Shown here piece after piece: positions 41,205 to 49,585 of a stretch of DNA of 64,000 nt; the stretch's first letter is position 1; every line of letters starts with the position of its first letter. Source of the stretch: Actinomadura litoris (GTDB lineage: Bacteria > Actinomycetota > Actinomycetes > Streptosporangiales > Streptosporangiaceae); NCBI RefSeq assembly GCF_009733595.1, contig NZ_WOFH01000005.1, forward strand, positions 408,406 to 472,405. The letters run 5' to 3'. A program made the position numbers and the translations under genes. The notes under the pieces were generated by a model. It did not search any database, was not told the DNA's origin, and saw only the letters and a program-made list of their open reading frames with translations.

Positions 41205-42331
41205 GACGCCTCCTCCTCGAACGACGCCAGGTACGCGGCGAACCGCTCCTGCTCCTCGGTCATCAGCGGGTGGTCCTCCGCGTACACGTTCTCGAAGATC
41301 GTCAGCGGGCCGGGGTCGGGCAGCACCAGGCACCGCTCCCGCAGGTCCTTCGCGGTCGCCTTCGCCTCGTCGTCGACCGCCTCGAAGAACGCCGCGTCCG
41401 CGAGGTCGCCGCGCACCAGGTACGCCTTGACCCGCTCGATCGGGTCCTTGAGCTTCCACGCCTCCTCCTCGGCCTTCAGCCGGTAGCGCGTGGGGTCGTC
41501 GGTGGTGGTGTGCGCGCCCATCCGGTAGGTGAACGCCTCGACGAGCGTCGGGCCCTGGCCCGTCCGCGCGTTCTCCAGCGCCCTCCGCGTGACGGCGAGG
41601 CAGGCGAACACGTCGTTGCCGTCCACCCGGATGCCGGGGAAGCCGTAGCCCTGCGCGCGCTTGAACAGCGGGATCCGCGACTGCCGCTCCAGCGGCTCGG
41701 AGATCGCCCACTGGTTGTTCTGGCAGAAGAACACGATCGGCGCGTTGAACACCGAGGCGAACACGAACGACTCGTGCACATCGCCCTGCGAGGTCGCGCC
41801 GTCGCCGAAGTAGGCGATCGTCGCCCCGGCGGACGGCGTGCCGAGCACCCCGTCCCGCTGGATGCCCATCGCGTACCCCGTGGCGTGCAGCGTCTGGCTG
41901 CCGATCACGATCGTGTAGAGGTGGAACCTGTGCTCCGCGGGGTCCCAGCCGCCGTGGTTCACGCCGCGGAACATGCCGAGCAGCCGCAGCGGATCGACGC
42001 CCCTGCACCACGCCACCCCGTGCTCGCGGTACGTCGGGAACACCATGTCGTGCTCGCCCAGCGCCCGCGCGGAGCCGATCTGCGCGGCCTCCTGGCCGAG
42101 CAGCGACGCCCACAGCCCCAGCTCGCCCTGGCGGGTCAGCGCCACGGCCTCCAGGTCGAGCTTCCGGGTGATCACGAGATCGCGGTACAGCCCGCGGACA
42201 TCCTCGGCACTGAGGTCGAGCGGGTAGTCGGGATGCTCGACACGCTCACCCTCGGGGGTGAGCAACTGCACGAGCTCGGGCTCGGCGAGCCCGGGGGTGT
42301 CTGGCGCGCCGCGCACGGAGTCGATCGTCAT
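41201..42331 (-). CDS. bkdA: 2-oxoacid dehydrogenase E1 alpha subunit
   Basis: A 376-residue thiamine-diphosphate-binding subunit, first gene of the three-gene operon. The TPP motif runs from GDGATSQGDVHESFVFASVF to FFCQNN. YREHGVAWCRGVDPL and the phosphorylation-loop-like YRMGAHTTTDDPTRYR are typical of branched-chain E1 alpha. The ATG at 42331 has GAGGAG 7 bases upstream; a longer frame to 42415 has no ribosome site. The complex converts branched-chain 2-oxoacids to acyl-CoA primers, which in actinomycetes feed branched fatty acids and polyketides. Confidence 0.93.
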   Translation of the reverse strand: MTIDSVRGAPDTPGLAEPELVQLLTPEGERVEHPDYPLDLSAEDVRGLYRDLVITRKLDLEAVALTRQGELGLWASLLGQEAAQIGSARALGEHDMVFPTYREHGVAWCRGVDPLRLLGMFRGVNHGGWDPAEHRFHLYTIVIGSQTLHATGYAMGIQRDGVLGTPSAGATIAYFGDGATSQGDVHESFVFASVFNAPIVFFCQNNQWAISEPLERQSRIPLFKRAQGYGFPGIRVDGNDVFACLAVTRRALENARTGQGPTLVEAFTYRMGAHTTTDDPTRYRLKAEEEAWKLKDPIERVKAYLVRGDLADAAFFEAVDDEAKATAKDLRERCLVLPDPGPLTIFENVYAEDHPLMTEEQERFAAYLASFEEEAS

Positions 42332-42666
42332 CGATGACACTCCTCGTTCGGGGCCGGTACACGGGATCGCCGTCCACCGGCCGACTTCGGCGACCCGGCC
42401 CCCGGTAAGGGACAAAAGCCGCTAACGCCATGGTGGCAGACCTCACACCCCGCCACGCAAGCCCGGTTTCCTCGGGTTCCGGCGCAACGCGCTCGCGGTC
42501 ACGTGGAGCGGTCACCCGGGGACGTACCGTCCCGCTTTCCCCCGGTCAGCCGGTTCCGACGTGATCCGCACCACGTCCACCTTCATCCTCCCCGCCAACT
42601 CCGGGCCAAATCCCCGCTAAAGCCTCGGATGGGAGACGTGGATCACATGGGCGGGCCGGGCGCGGA
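42332..42666. other. Intergenic region upstream of the bkd-like operon
   Basis: About 335 bases with no supported gene. It should contain the promoter of the minus-strand operon. I see no riboswitch signature or clear operator. Confidence 0.5.
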
Positions 42667-44286
42667 TCACTCGCGGGAGAGGGCGCGGGTGGCCCCGGCG
42701 GCGACGGTCAGGCCGAGCAGCAGGCCCGCCGCGACGATGAAGTTGGCGATCCACTGGTAGACGCCCTTCGGCGCGAACTCGACCTCCTGGCCGAGGCTGC
42801 CGATGGGCAGAAGCAGGTCGAGGGTGTAGAAGAACGCGTTGAAATGCGGCTTGTGGCCGTCGTCCAGGACGTCGGGTTTGTGCAGCGAGAAGACGATCGT
42901 CCCGAACGCGAGCAGCCCGACCAGCCAGCTCGCCGCGCGGAACGGCCGGTAGCCGTAGCCGACCAGCGCGTCCTGGAACCAGCCGACGATCTTGCGGGAG
43001 ACGCCCTGGGTGCGGCGGCGGTCGCGGGCCTTGGCGAGCAGGATCGAGCGCCCGTCGGCGTCCAGGCCGAGGGCGCGGTAGGTCTGCGCGAGGCGCTCGT
43101 AGGGCTGCGGCGCGTACCCGTCGGTGTCGCGGCGCAGCCAGGCGAGCCGGTCGCGGGCGGTGAGCGGCGGCTCCAGCGTCTCGTACTGGAGGCCGTCGAG
43201 CTGGAGGCGGTCCGGCCAGGTCTTCGCGTCGTCGCGCAGGAGGTTGATGCGCGCGTAGGAGAGGTCCGCGACGCCGCTGATCGGCTCGGCGGGACGCAGC
43301 AGCAGCTCCTCGGCCTGGAGGCGCTGGAGGCTGAGCGCGGTGCCCTTCTCGTGCCGCAGGTGCGCGCCGCGCAGGCTGAGCTGCCCGGCGACACGCGCGC
43401 CGGCGAAGCTGACCGCGCCGATGGCGGTGAAGCCGTCCGAGCAGTAGACGTCGGTCTCGACGGCGAGGTCGTCGGCGTTGAGCGCCGTCCGGTCGGGGTG
43501 GGTGAGGTGGGCGCCGACGAACGACAGGTAGCCGCCGACGCGGGCGCCGCGCAGCCGCACCTCGCCCTCGGCGCTGAACCCGCCGTCGCAGAAGACGTTC
43601 GCGGCCACGTCCAGGCGGCTCGCGTACAGGGCGGACCCGGACGGGTTGTGCAGCCGCGCCTCCCGGAAGATCAGCTGGCCGCCGACCCGGGCGCCGGGCA
43701 GCCGGACCTCGCCGTTGGCCACGAAGCCCTGGTCGCAGTAGACGTTCGCCTCGACGGTGAGGCGGTCGGCGAGCAGCGCGTCCCCGCCGGGGTTGGACAG
43801 GTGCACGCCCGACATGTTCAGGATGCCGGTGATGTTCGCCCCGTCCAGCCAGAGGCCGCCGGAGATGCGGCTGCCCTCCAGCCACAGGTGGCCGTCCACG
43901 CGCGTGCCGGACGCGATCAGGCCCGGCAGGCGGCAGCGCATCAGGTGGACGCTGTTCATGCTCGCCCAGTACAGGTGCGGCGCCTCGTCGAAGGCGCAGC
44001 CGGTCAGCGCCAGCGGGACGTGGACCTCCGCGTGGCCGAGGTTCAGCGAGCCGGTGACCCGCGCGCCGCTGAGCCGCACGGCGGGGACCTGCCCGGGGAC
44101 GGGGTCCACGGCGCCGACGAGCAGCGCGACGAGGACCTCCGCCCTGACCGAGCGGTCCTGCCCCCAGTAGGCGGTGCCGCCCGGATCGTCCAGCGCTGGG
44201 TCGCCCGTGCCCAGGTCGACGGACTCGCCGCGCGGGAACGCCTCCCAGAGGCGGCGCTCCGAGGGGGTCAGATCCTCGATGTTCAT
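42667..44286 (-). CDS. Beta-helix membrane protein, paralogue of the 20177 gene
   Basis: A 539-residue protein with the same plan as the 488-residue paralogue: N-terminal LTPSERRLWEAFPRGESVDL, about 300 residues of beta-coils (VRLSGARVTGSLNLGHAEV, GEVRLPGARVGGQLIFREA, GEVRLRGARVGGYLSFVGA), a basic linker, and C-terminal membrane segments around YTLDLLLPIGSLGQEVEFAP. Repeats of Y/F-CD/S-GF-A-GEVRL spaced about 47 residues suggest internal duplication. There is no catalytic motif; annotations as oxidoreductase appear unsupported. It is divergent from purS; the shared upstream region holds tandem 21-bp repeats. Confidence 0.75.
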   Translation of the reverse strand: MNIEDLTPSERRLWEAFPRGESVDLGTGDPALDDPGGTAYWGQDRSVRAEVLVALLVGAVDPVPGQVPAVRLSGARVTGSLNLGHAEVHVPLALTGCAFDEAPHLYWASMNSVHLMRCRLPGLIASGTRVDGHLWLEGSRISGGLWLDGANITGILNMSGVHLSNPGGDALLADRLTVEANVYCDQGFVANGEVRLPGARVGGQLIFREARLHNPSGSALYASRLDVAANVFCDGGFSAEGEVRLRGARVGGYLSFVGAHLTHPDRTALNADDLAVETDVYCSDGFTAIGAVSFAGARVAGQLSLRGAHLRHEKGTALSLQRLQAEELLLRPAEPISGVADLSYARINLLRDDAKTWPDRLQLDGLQYETLEPPLTARDRLAWLRRDTDGYAPQPYERLAQTYRALGLDADGRSILLAKARDRRRTQGVSRKIVGWFQDALVGYGYRPFRAASWLVGLLAFGTIVFSLHKPDVLDDGHKPHFNAFFYTLDLLLPIGSLGQEVEFAPKGVYQWIANFIVAAGLLLGLTVAAGATRALSRE

Positions 44287-44329
44287 CGGGCGGCTCCGGG
44301 GGAGGGGATGGGGTCCGTCAAGCCATGGT

Positions 44330-44388
44330 GCCGTACGCTTCGGGATCGTTGCCGTACGCTTCAGGATCGTTGTCGTACGTCAGGAACG
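44330..44388. repeat. Tandem 21-bp repeats upstream of purS
   Basis: GCCGTACGCTTC(G/A)GGATCGTT occurs at 44330-44350 and 44351-44371, followed by a diverged partial unit GTCGTACG-TCAGGAACG. Each unit contains the palindrome CGTACG. The 21-bp period equals two helical turns, as expected for cooperative repressor binding before the purine operon. Confidence 0.75.
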
Positions 44389-44420
44389 CAAAGAAAGCGC
44401 AGACCAGTGAGGGGGCGGTC

Positions 44421-44663
44421 GTGGCGCGTGTCGTCGTGGACGTCATGCTGAAACCGGAGATCCTCGACCCGCAGGGTCAGGCGATCGCGCGGAAACTCCC
44501 GCAGATGGGGTACGAGGGCGTCGTCGCCGTCCGGCAGGGCAAGCGGTTCGAGGTGGAGGTGGAGGGGCCCGCCGACGAGGCGGCGCTGGAGCGCGTCCAC
44601 ACGATCGCCGAGACGCTGCTGGCCAACCCGGTCATCGAGAACTTCGAAATCCGCGTTCTCTAG
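44421..44663 (+). CDS. purS: FGAM synthase subunit PurS
   Basis: An 80-residue protein of normal PurS length. It reads ARVVVDVMLKPEILDPQGQA, followed by LPQMGYEGVVAVRQGKRFEV and LANPVIENFEI. PurS dimers bridge PurL and PurQ in the four-subunit-type formylglycinamidine ribonucleotide synthase. The GTG at 44421 has GAGGGGG upstream; the longer upstream frame runs through the tandem repeats and is not coding. PurQ and PurL follow after an inserted ATPase gene. Confidence 0.94.
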   Translation: MARVVVDVMLKPEILDPQGQAIARKLPQMGYEGVVAVRQGKRFEVEVEGPADEAALERVHTIAETLLANPVIENFEIRVL

Positions 44664-44700
44664 TCGGGAATAGCGTGGAATATATCGCTCGGTGATGTCC

Positions 44701-44712
44701 CGTTGCGCAACG
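44701..44712. promoter_or_regulatory. Perfect palindrome CGTTGCGCAACG
   Basis: A 12-bp perfect palindrome lies in the 248-base gap after purS and 200 bases before the ATPase gene. It could be an operator or a chance GC-rich palindrome; no partner site is visible. Confidence 0.3.
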
Positions 44713-44911
44713 TGGCTGGTGCGTTCCAGGGGACGTGTGCCATTTCACGTTGGGCTTCGCGGCGGCCGGCTTTACGCGAAAGAGCCGACACTATAGCGAT
44801 TACGGAAGATTCCGCCGGGGAAGTGTTAGCTGCGTCGAGTCCGTCGAGCACGCTCCGGTACCGGGGGCCTGACCAGGGAGCCGGGGCAAACACGGGGTGT
44901 CTCCGGTGGAA

Positions 44912-45352
44912 ATGAGAATCTCGCTCGCGCTGCCGCGGGAGGCGTTGAGCATTCCGGTGGTCCGTCGGGTGGTGGGCGACTCCCTGCGGGGGCTCGGAGT
45001 CGCGGACGACTGCGTCGCGGACATTCTCGTCGCCGCGTCCGAGGCGTGCACGAACGTCATCCAGCACGCCCGCGCGACCGGCGACTACGAGGTCACCGGG
45101 CACGTGGACGAGGACGGCTGCTCGCTCACCGTCACCGACTGGGGACGCGGCCCGCGTCCCGCCCCGCGCGACCCCGGCGTTTTGAGCGAGTCGGGGCGCG
45201 GCATTAGGATCATGCGGGCGCTGGTGGACGACCTCAGCATCGACTCCTCACCCGACCGGGGCACCGTCGTCCACCTGCAGAAGCGGCTGACCTGGCAAGA
45301 CGAGGCACCGGTGGGGAGCCTCGAACGCAGGCTCATGCACAGCGCCGGGTAG
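44912..45352 (+). CDS. SpoIIAB/RsbW-type ATP-binding protein inside the purine cluster
   Basis: A 146-residue GHKL ATPase. The N box is AASEACTNVIQHARATG, the G1 box VTDWGRGPRPAP and the G2 box SESGRGIRIMRALVDDL. It shares LRGLG and the EAC-N-IQHA pattern with the protein at 6435, so the two are paralogues. It would bind a sigma factor or phosphorylate a STAS partner; none is adjacent. It interrupts purS and purQ, which are normally contiguous. The ATG at 44912 is preferred, with a GTG at 44897 as the alternative; neither has a strong ribosome site. Confidence 0.85.
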   Translation: MRISLALPREALSIPVVRRVVGDSLRGLGVADDCVADILVAASEACTNVIQHARATGDYEVTGHVDEDGCSLTVTDWGRGPRPAPRDPGVLSESGRGIRIMRALVDDLSIDSSPDRGTVVHLQKRLTWQDEAPVGSLERRLMHSAG

Positions 45353-45450
45353 ATTGGTACGCGCGCGGGGGGAATGTTACGCGCGGCGGGGTGATCAGCG
45401 GAGGAGACCCGCTCGTTCCGGCGACACCTCATTTCGGAGGAACAGTAGAG

Positions 45451-46131
45451 ATGGACGCTGCCCGGGTAGGGGTCATCACCTTCCCTGGTTCCCTAGACGA
45501 CAAGGACGCCGCACGGGCCGTACGGCTGGCCGGCGCCGAGCCGGTCGCCCTCTGGCACGGCGACCACGACCTGCGAGGGGTGGACGCCGTCGTCCTGCCC
45601 GGCGGGTTCTCCTACGGGGACTATCTGCGAGCCGGAGCGATCGCCCGGTTCGCGCCGCTGATGGCCGAGGTGGTGGACGCCGCGAAGGGCGGGCTGCCCG
45701 TCCTCGGCATCTGCAACGGCTTCCAGGTGCTGTGCGAGTCGCACCTGCTCCCGGGGGCGCTGCTGCCCAACGCGGGCCTGCACTTCGTGTGCCGCGACCA
45801 GCGGCTCAGCGTCGAGAACGCCGAGACCGCCTGGACGAGCGAGTACCGCGAGGGCCAGGAGCTGGTGATCCCGATCAAGAACGTCGACGGCCGCTACGTC
45901 GCCGACCGGGAGACGCTGACCGAGCTCGCCGACTCCGGCCGGATCGTCGCCCGCTACCTCGACCTGAACCCCAACGGCTCCCTGGACGACATCGCCGGGA
46001 TCTGCAACGAGGCGGGCAACGTGGTCGGGCTCATGCCCCACCCCGAGCACGCCGCGGAGTCGCTGACCGGCCCGTCCACCGACGGGCTCGGCTTCTTCAC
46101 CTCGATCGTCAAGAGACTGGTCAACGCATGA
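45451..46131 (+). CDS. purQ: FGAM synthase glutaminase subunit PurQ
   Basis: A 226-residue class I glutamine amidotransferase of normal length. It has RVGVITFPGSLDDKDAARAV, VLPGGFSYGDYLRAGAIARF, the nucleophile elbow VLGICNGFQVLCE (Cys88), and the catalytic His/Glu in LMPHPEHAAE. It releases ammonia from glutamine for PurL. The ATG at 45451 has GGAGGA upstream. The purL ATG overlaps its stop (ATGA). Confidence 0.95.
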   Translation: MDAARVGVITFPGSLDDKDAARAVRLAGAEPVALWHGDHDLRGVDAVVLPGGFSYGDYLRAGAIARFAPLMAEVVDAAKGGLPVLGICNGFQVLCESHLLPGALLPNAGLHFVCRDQRLSVENAETAWTSEYREGQELVIPIKNVDGRYVADRETLTELADSGRIVARYLDLNPNGSLDDIAGICNEAGNVVGLMPHPEHAAESLTGPSTDGLGFFTSIVKRLVNA

Positions 46132-49100
46132 GCGAGCAACGGCCCAACGCGTCCGGACGGACCGACCGCGCCCGCGACGCGGCGCCCGGCCCCGGGCCCG
46201 CGGACGACTTCGTCGAGAACGGCTCCGGCGGCGCCGGACGCGACTCCGACGAGCCGTCGCTGGAGTGGCTCGGCGAGCTGAAGTCCGACGCCGACGACCC
46301 CGAGCTCTCGCCCGTCGACCCGGCGGTGACGCAGGCGTTCGAGGCGATGCTGGAGGAGGGCGAGCGGATCGAGCGGCCCGCTTCGGCTTCCGCCCCCGTG
46401 CCCGCTCCCGCCCCCGCTCCTTTCGTGGAGCCGTTCGGTGGGCCGGGCGACCCGTCCATGGGCGGGCAGCCGCCCATGGAGGTCACGCCCGAGTTCGCGC
46501 GGGCGCTCGCGGAGGAGGGCACGTCGGTGCCGGCGCCTCCGTCCCCTCCCGCGCCTCCCGCGTCTCCCGCGGGCGACCCCGCCTACACCGCGCCCGACCT
46601 GAACGGGTCGGGCGCACCCGAGCCTTCCGTGCCGGACGCGCCGGGCGTCTCGGGCACCGGCCCGCAGCCCGCGGTCGGCACCGGCCCGCAGCCCGTCGTC
46701 GGCACGGGTACGGGCCCGCAGCCCGTGGTGAGCACCGGTCCGCAGCCGTCCCTCGACCCCGGGTCGGATCCGCTGGCCCAGGGGCCGCTGGGGACGGGCC
46801 CGCAGCCGGCCCTCGGGACCGGTCCGCAGTACGTCCAGCCCATCACCGGGTCTGACGGGCCGAACACGGGCCCGCAGCCCGCGGTCAACGGCCCCGGAAC
46901 CGGCCCGCTGCCCGCCGTCGAGGGCCCCGGAACCGGCCCGCAGCCGGCCGTCGGACCGAACACGGGCCCGCAGCCCGCGGTCAACGGCCCTGGAACCGGC
47001 CCCCAGCCGGCCGTCAACGGCCCCGGAACCGGCCCCCAGCCCGCGGTCAACGGCCCCGGAACCGGCCCGCAGTCCGCGATCGACGGTCCGGGCACCGGCC
47101 CGCAGCCCGCGATCACGGGCACGGGTCCGCAGCCCGTGGTCGACGGCCCCGGGTTCGGCCCCGGTCCCGGCACCGGGCCGCAGCCCGCGGTCGTCCCGGT
47201 CGAGCCGGGCACCGACACCGTCGCGATCGCCGCCGCCTCTCCGGAGCGTCCTCAGCCCTATGCCGAGCTCGGCATGAAGGAGGAGGAGTACCGGCGGGTC
47301 CGCGAGATCCTCGGCCGCCGCCCCACCTCGTCCGAGCTGGCGATCTACTCGGTCATGTGGAGCGAGCACTGCTCCTACAAGAGCTCCAGGGTGCACCTGC
47401 GCCAGTTCGGCGACAAGGCGCCGAAGACCGACGCGCTGCTCGTCGGCATGGGCGAGAACGCGGGCGTCGTCGACATCGGCCAGGGCTGGGCGGTCACGTT
47501 CAAGGTCGAGTCGCACAACCACCCGTCCTACGTGGAGCCCTACCAGGGCGCCGCGACCGGCGTCGGCGGCATCGTCCGCGACATCATGTCGATGGGCGCG
47601 CGTCCGATCGCCGTCATGGACTCGCTGCGCTTCGGCCCGGCCGACGCCCTCGACACCCAGCGGGTGCTGCCCGGCGTGGTGGCCGGGGTCGGCGGCTACG
47701 GCAACTCCCTCGGCCTGCCCAACATCGGCGGCGAGACCGTGTTCGACGCCTGCTACGCGCAGAACCCGCTGGTGAACGCGCTGTGCGTGGGCGTGCTGAA
47801 GCACGACGAGATCCAGCGCGCGATCGCCCCGGGCCCCGGCAACAAGGTGATCCTGTTCGGCGCGACGACGGGCCCCGACGGCATCGGCGGCGCGTCCGTG
47901 CTGGCCTCGGCGACCTTCGACGAGGAGTCGCACCAGAAGCGGCCGAGCGTCCAGGTCGGCGACCCGTTCATGGAGAAGCTGCTCATCGAGTGCTGCCTGG
48001 AGCTGTTCGCCGAGGACCTCGTGGTCGGCATCCAGGACCTCGGTGCGGCCGGGGTGTCGTGCGCGACGACCGAGCTGGCCGCCGCGGGCACCGGCGGCAT
48101 GCACGTCGACCTCGACACGGTCCCGCTTCGGGACGCGACGCTCCGCCCTGAGGAGATCCTCATGAGCGAGTCGCAGGAGCGCATGATGGCGGTGGTCACG
48201 CCCGACAAGGTCGACCGCTTCATGGAGATCTGCGGCCGCTGGGAGATCCCGGCGACGGTCATCGGCACCGTCACCGACACCGGTCGGCTGGTCATGACCT
48301 GGCGGGGCGAGACGATCGTCGACATCCCGCCGGGCACCGCCGCCGACGAGGGCCCGGTGTACGAGCGCCCGTACGCGCCGCCGCACGACCTCGGCGCGCT
48401 CCAGTCCGACACGCCGGGGCGGCTGACCCGTCCGACCTCGGGGGACGAGCTGCGCCGCACCGTCCTGTGGCTGGCCGGTTCGCCGAACCTCGCGAGCAAG
48501 ACGTGGGTGACGTCCCAGTACGACCGGTACGTGCTCGGCAACACGGTGCTGGCGATGCCCGACAACGCGGGCGTCGTCCGCGTCGACGACGAGTCCGGCC
48601 TGGGCATCGCGCTGTCGCTGGACGGCAACGGCCGCTACACGCGCCTCGACCCGTACGCCGGCGCCCAGCTCGCGCTGTCGGAGGCGTACCGCAACGTGGC
48701 CGCTACGGGCGCCCGCCCGCTCGCCGTCACCAACTGCCTCAACTTCGGCTCCCCCGAGGACCCGGGCGTCATGTGGCAGTTCGCGCGCGCGGTCGAGGGC
48801 CTGGCGGACGCCTGCCGGTACCTCGGCGTCCCGGTGACGGGCGGCAACGTCAGCTTCTACAACCAGACCGGCACGACCCCGATCAACCCGACCCCGGTCA
48901 TCGGCGTCCTCGGCGTCCACGACGACGTGCGCCGCCGCGTGAACATGTCGCTCACCTCCGACGGCGCCACGATCGCGCTGCTCGGCGAGACGCGCGAGGA
49001 GTTCGGCGGCTCGGAATGGGCGCACGTGGTCTACGGCCACCTGGGCGGCCTGCCGCCGCTGGTCGACCTGAAGGCGGAGTCGGCGCTGGCCGGGGTGATG

Positions 49101-49475
49101 ATCCAGGCCGCCCGCGACGGGCTGGTCACCGCCGTCCACGACCTGTCGGACGGCGGCCTGTCGCAGACCCTCGTCGAGTCATGCCTGCGCGGCGGCCTCG
49201 GCGCGCGGATCACCCTGCCGGGCGACCCGTTCGTCTCGCTGTTCAGCGAGTCGGTCGCCCGCGCGATGGTGGCCGTGAGCCCGGGCGCCGAGGCGCGCCT
49301 GGCGGCGCTGTGCGAGGCCGCGGGCGTCCCGGTCACCCAGATCGGCGTCGCGGGCGGCGACGCGCTCAGCGTGACGGGCAGGGGCGCCGAGGGCGAGCAG
49401 CAGGAGCTGTTCTCGATCCCGCTCGCCGAACTGCGCGAGGCGCACGAGCGCATGCTGCCGAGCTACGCCAACTGA
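46128..49475 (+). CDS. purL: FGAM synthase PurL with a long repetitive N-terminal extension
   Basis: A 1115-residue protein whose C-terminal part (about residue 375 on, 740 residues) is ordinary small-type PurL: YRRVREILGRRPTSSELAIY, VMWSEHCSYKSS, VTFKVESHNHPSYVEPYQGA, LGAAGVSCATTELA and VTGGNVSFYNQTGTTPINPT. It catalyses ATP-dependent conversion of FGAR to FGAM. The first 375 residues are unusual: an acidic segment (LEWLGELKSDADDPELSPVD), then Pro/Gly-rich sequence with about 17 copies of GTGPQPAV-like units. The ATGA overlap with purQ and unbroken frame support the start at 46128. Initiation at an internal ATG (47274) is possible. Confidence 0.92.
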   Translation: MSEQRPNASGRTDRARDAAPGPGPADDFVENGSGGAGRDSDEPSLEWLGELKSDADDPELSPVDPAVTQAFEAMLEEGERIERPASASAPVPAPAPAPFVEPFGGPGDPSMGGQPPMEVTPEFARALAEEGTSVPAPPSPPAPPASPAGDPAYTAPDLNGSGAPEPSVPDAPGVSGTGPQPAVGTGPQPVVGTGTGPQPVVSTGPQPSLDPGSDPLAQGPLGTGPQPALGTGPQYVQPITGSDGPNTGPQPAVNGPGTGPLPAVEGPGTGPQPAVGPNTGPQPAVNGPGTGPQPAVNGPGTGPQPAVNGPGTGPQSAIDGPGTGPQPAITGTGPQPVVDGPGFGPGPGTGPQPAVVPVEPGTDTVAIAAASPERPQPYAELGMKEEEYRRVREILGRRPTSSELAIYSVMWSEHCSYKSSRVHLRQFGDKAPKTDALLVGMGENAGVVDIGQGWAVTFKVESHNHPSYVEPYQGAATGVGGIVRDIMSMGARPIAVMDSLRFGPADALDTQRVLPGVVAGVGGYGNSLGLPNIGGETVFDACYAQNPLVNALCVGVLKHDEIQRAIAPGPGNKVILFGATTGPDGIGGASVLASATFDEESHQKRPSVQVGDPFMEKLLIECCLELFAEDLVVGIQDLGAAGVSCATTELAAAGTGGMHVDLDTVPLRDATLRPEEILMSESQERMMAVVTPDKVDRFMEICGRWEIPATVIGTVTDTGRLVMTWRGETIVDIPPGTAADEGPVYERPYAPPHDLGALQSDTPGRLTRPTSGDELRRTVLWLAGSPNLASKTWVTSQYDRYVLGNTVLAMPDNAGVVRVDDESGLGIALSLDGNGRYTRLDPYAGAQLALSEAYRNVAATGARPLAVTNCLNFGSPEDPGVMWQFARAVEGLADACRYLGVPVTGGNVSFYNQTGTTPINPTPVIGVLGVHDDVRRRVNMSLTSDGATIALLGETREEFGGSEWAHVVYGHLGGLPPLVDLKAESALAGVMIQAARDGLVTAVHDLSDGGLSQTLVESCLRGGLGARITLPGDPFVSLFSESVARAMVAVSPGAEARLAALCEAAGVPVTQIGVAGGDALSVTGRGAEGEQQELFSIPLAELREAHERMLPSYAN
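46650..47200 (+). repeat. purL: In-frame repeat array within purL
   Basis: About 17 tandem or near-tandem copies of a unit encoding (NG)PGTGPQPAV, up to 33 bases per unit. The central copies (about 46860-47110) are nearly identical in DNA. Variants include NTGPQPAV, GTGPLPAV and GTGPQSAI. Confidence 0.9.
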
Positions 49476-49492
49476 CCCCGGCGAATCCGCTC

Positions 49493-49524
49493 CGAAAGGG
49501 CGCCCCGATCGGGGCGCCCTTTCG
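49493..49524. terminator. Perfect palindromic terminator after purL
   Basis: CGAAAGGGCGCCCC-GATC-GGGGCGCCCTTTCG is a 32-base perfect palindrome with an A-rich and a T-rich edge, 18 bases after the purL stop. Confidence 0.9.
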
Positions 49525-49585
49525 CGTTCCGTCCCCATGTGGACAAACCCCTAAGCCGGATGCCGGACGGATCCACGATGTAGCC

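Noticed and set aside
45954..49139. A 1061-residue open frame antisense to purL
   Set aside because: It is a shadow of the GC-rich purL codons (His/Arg/Gly/Asp-rich, no domain), and the plus-strand frame is clearly PurL.
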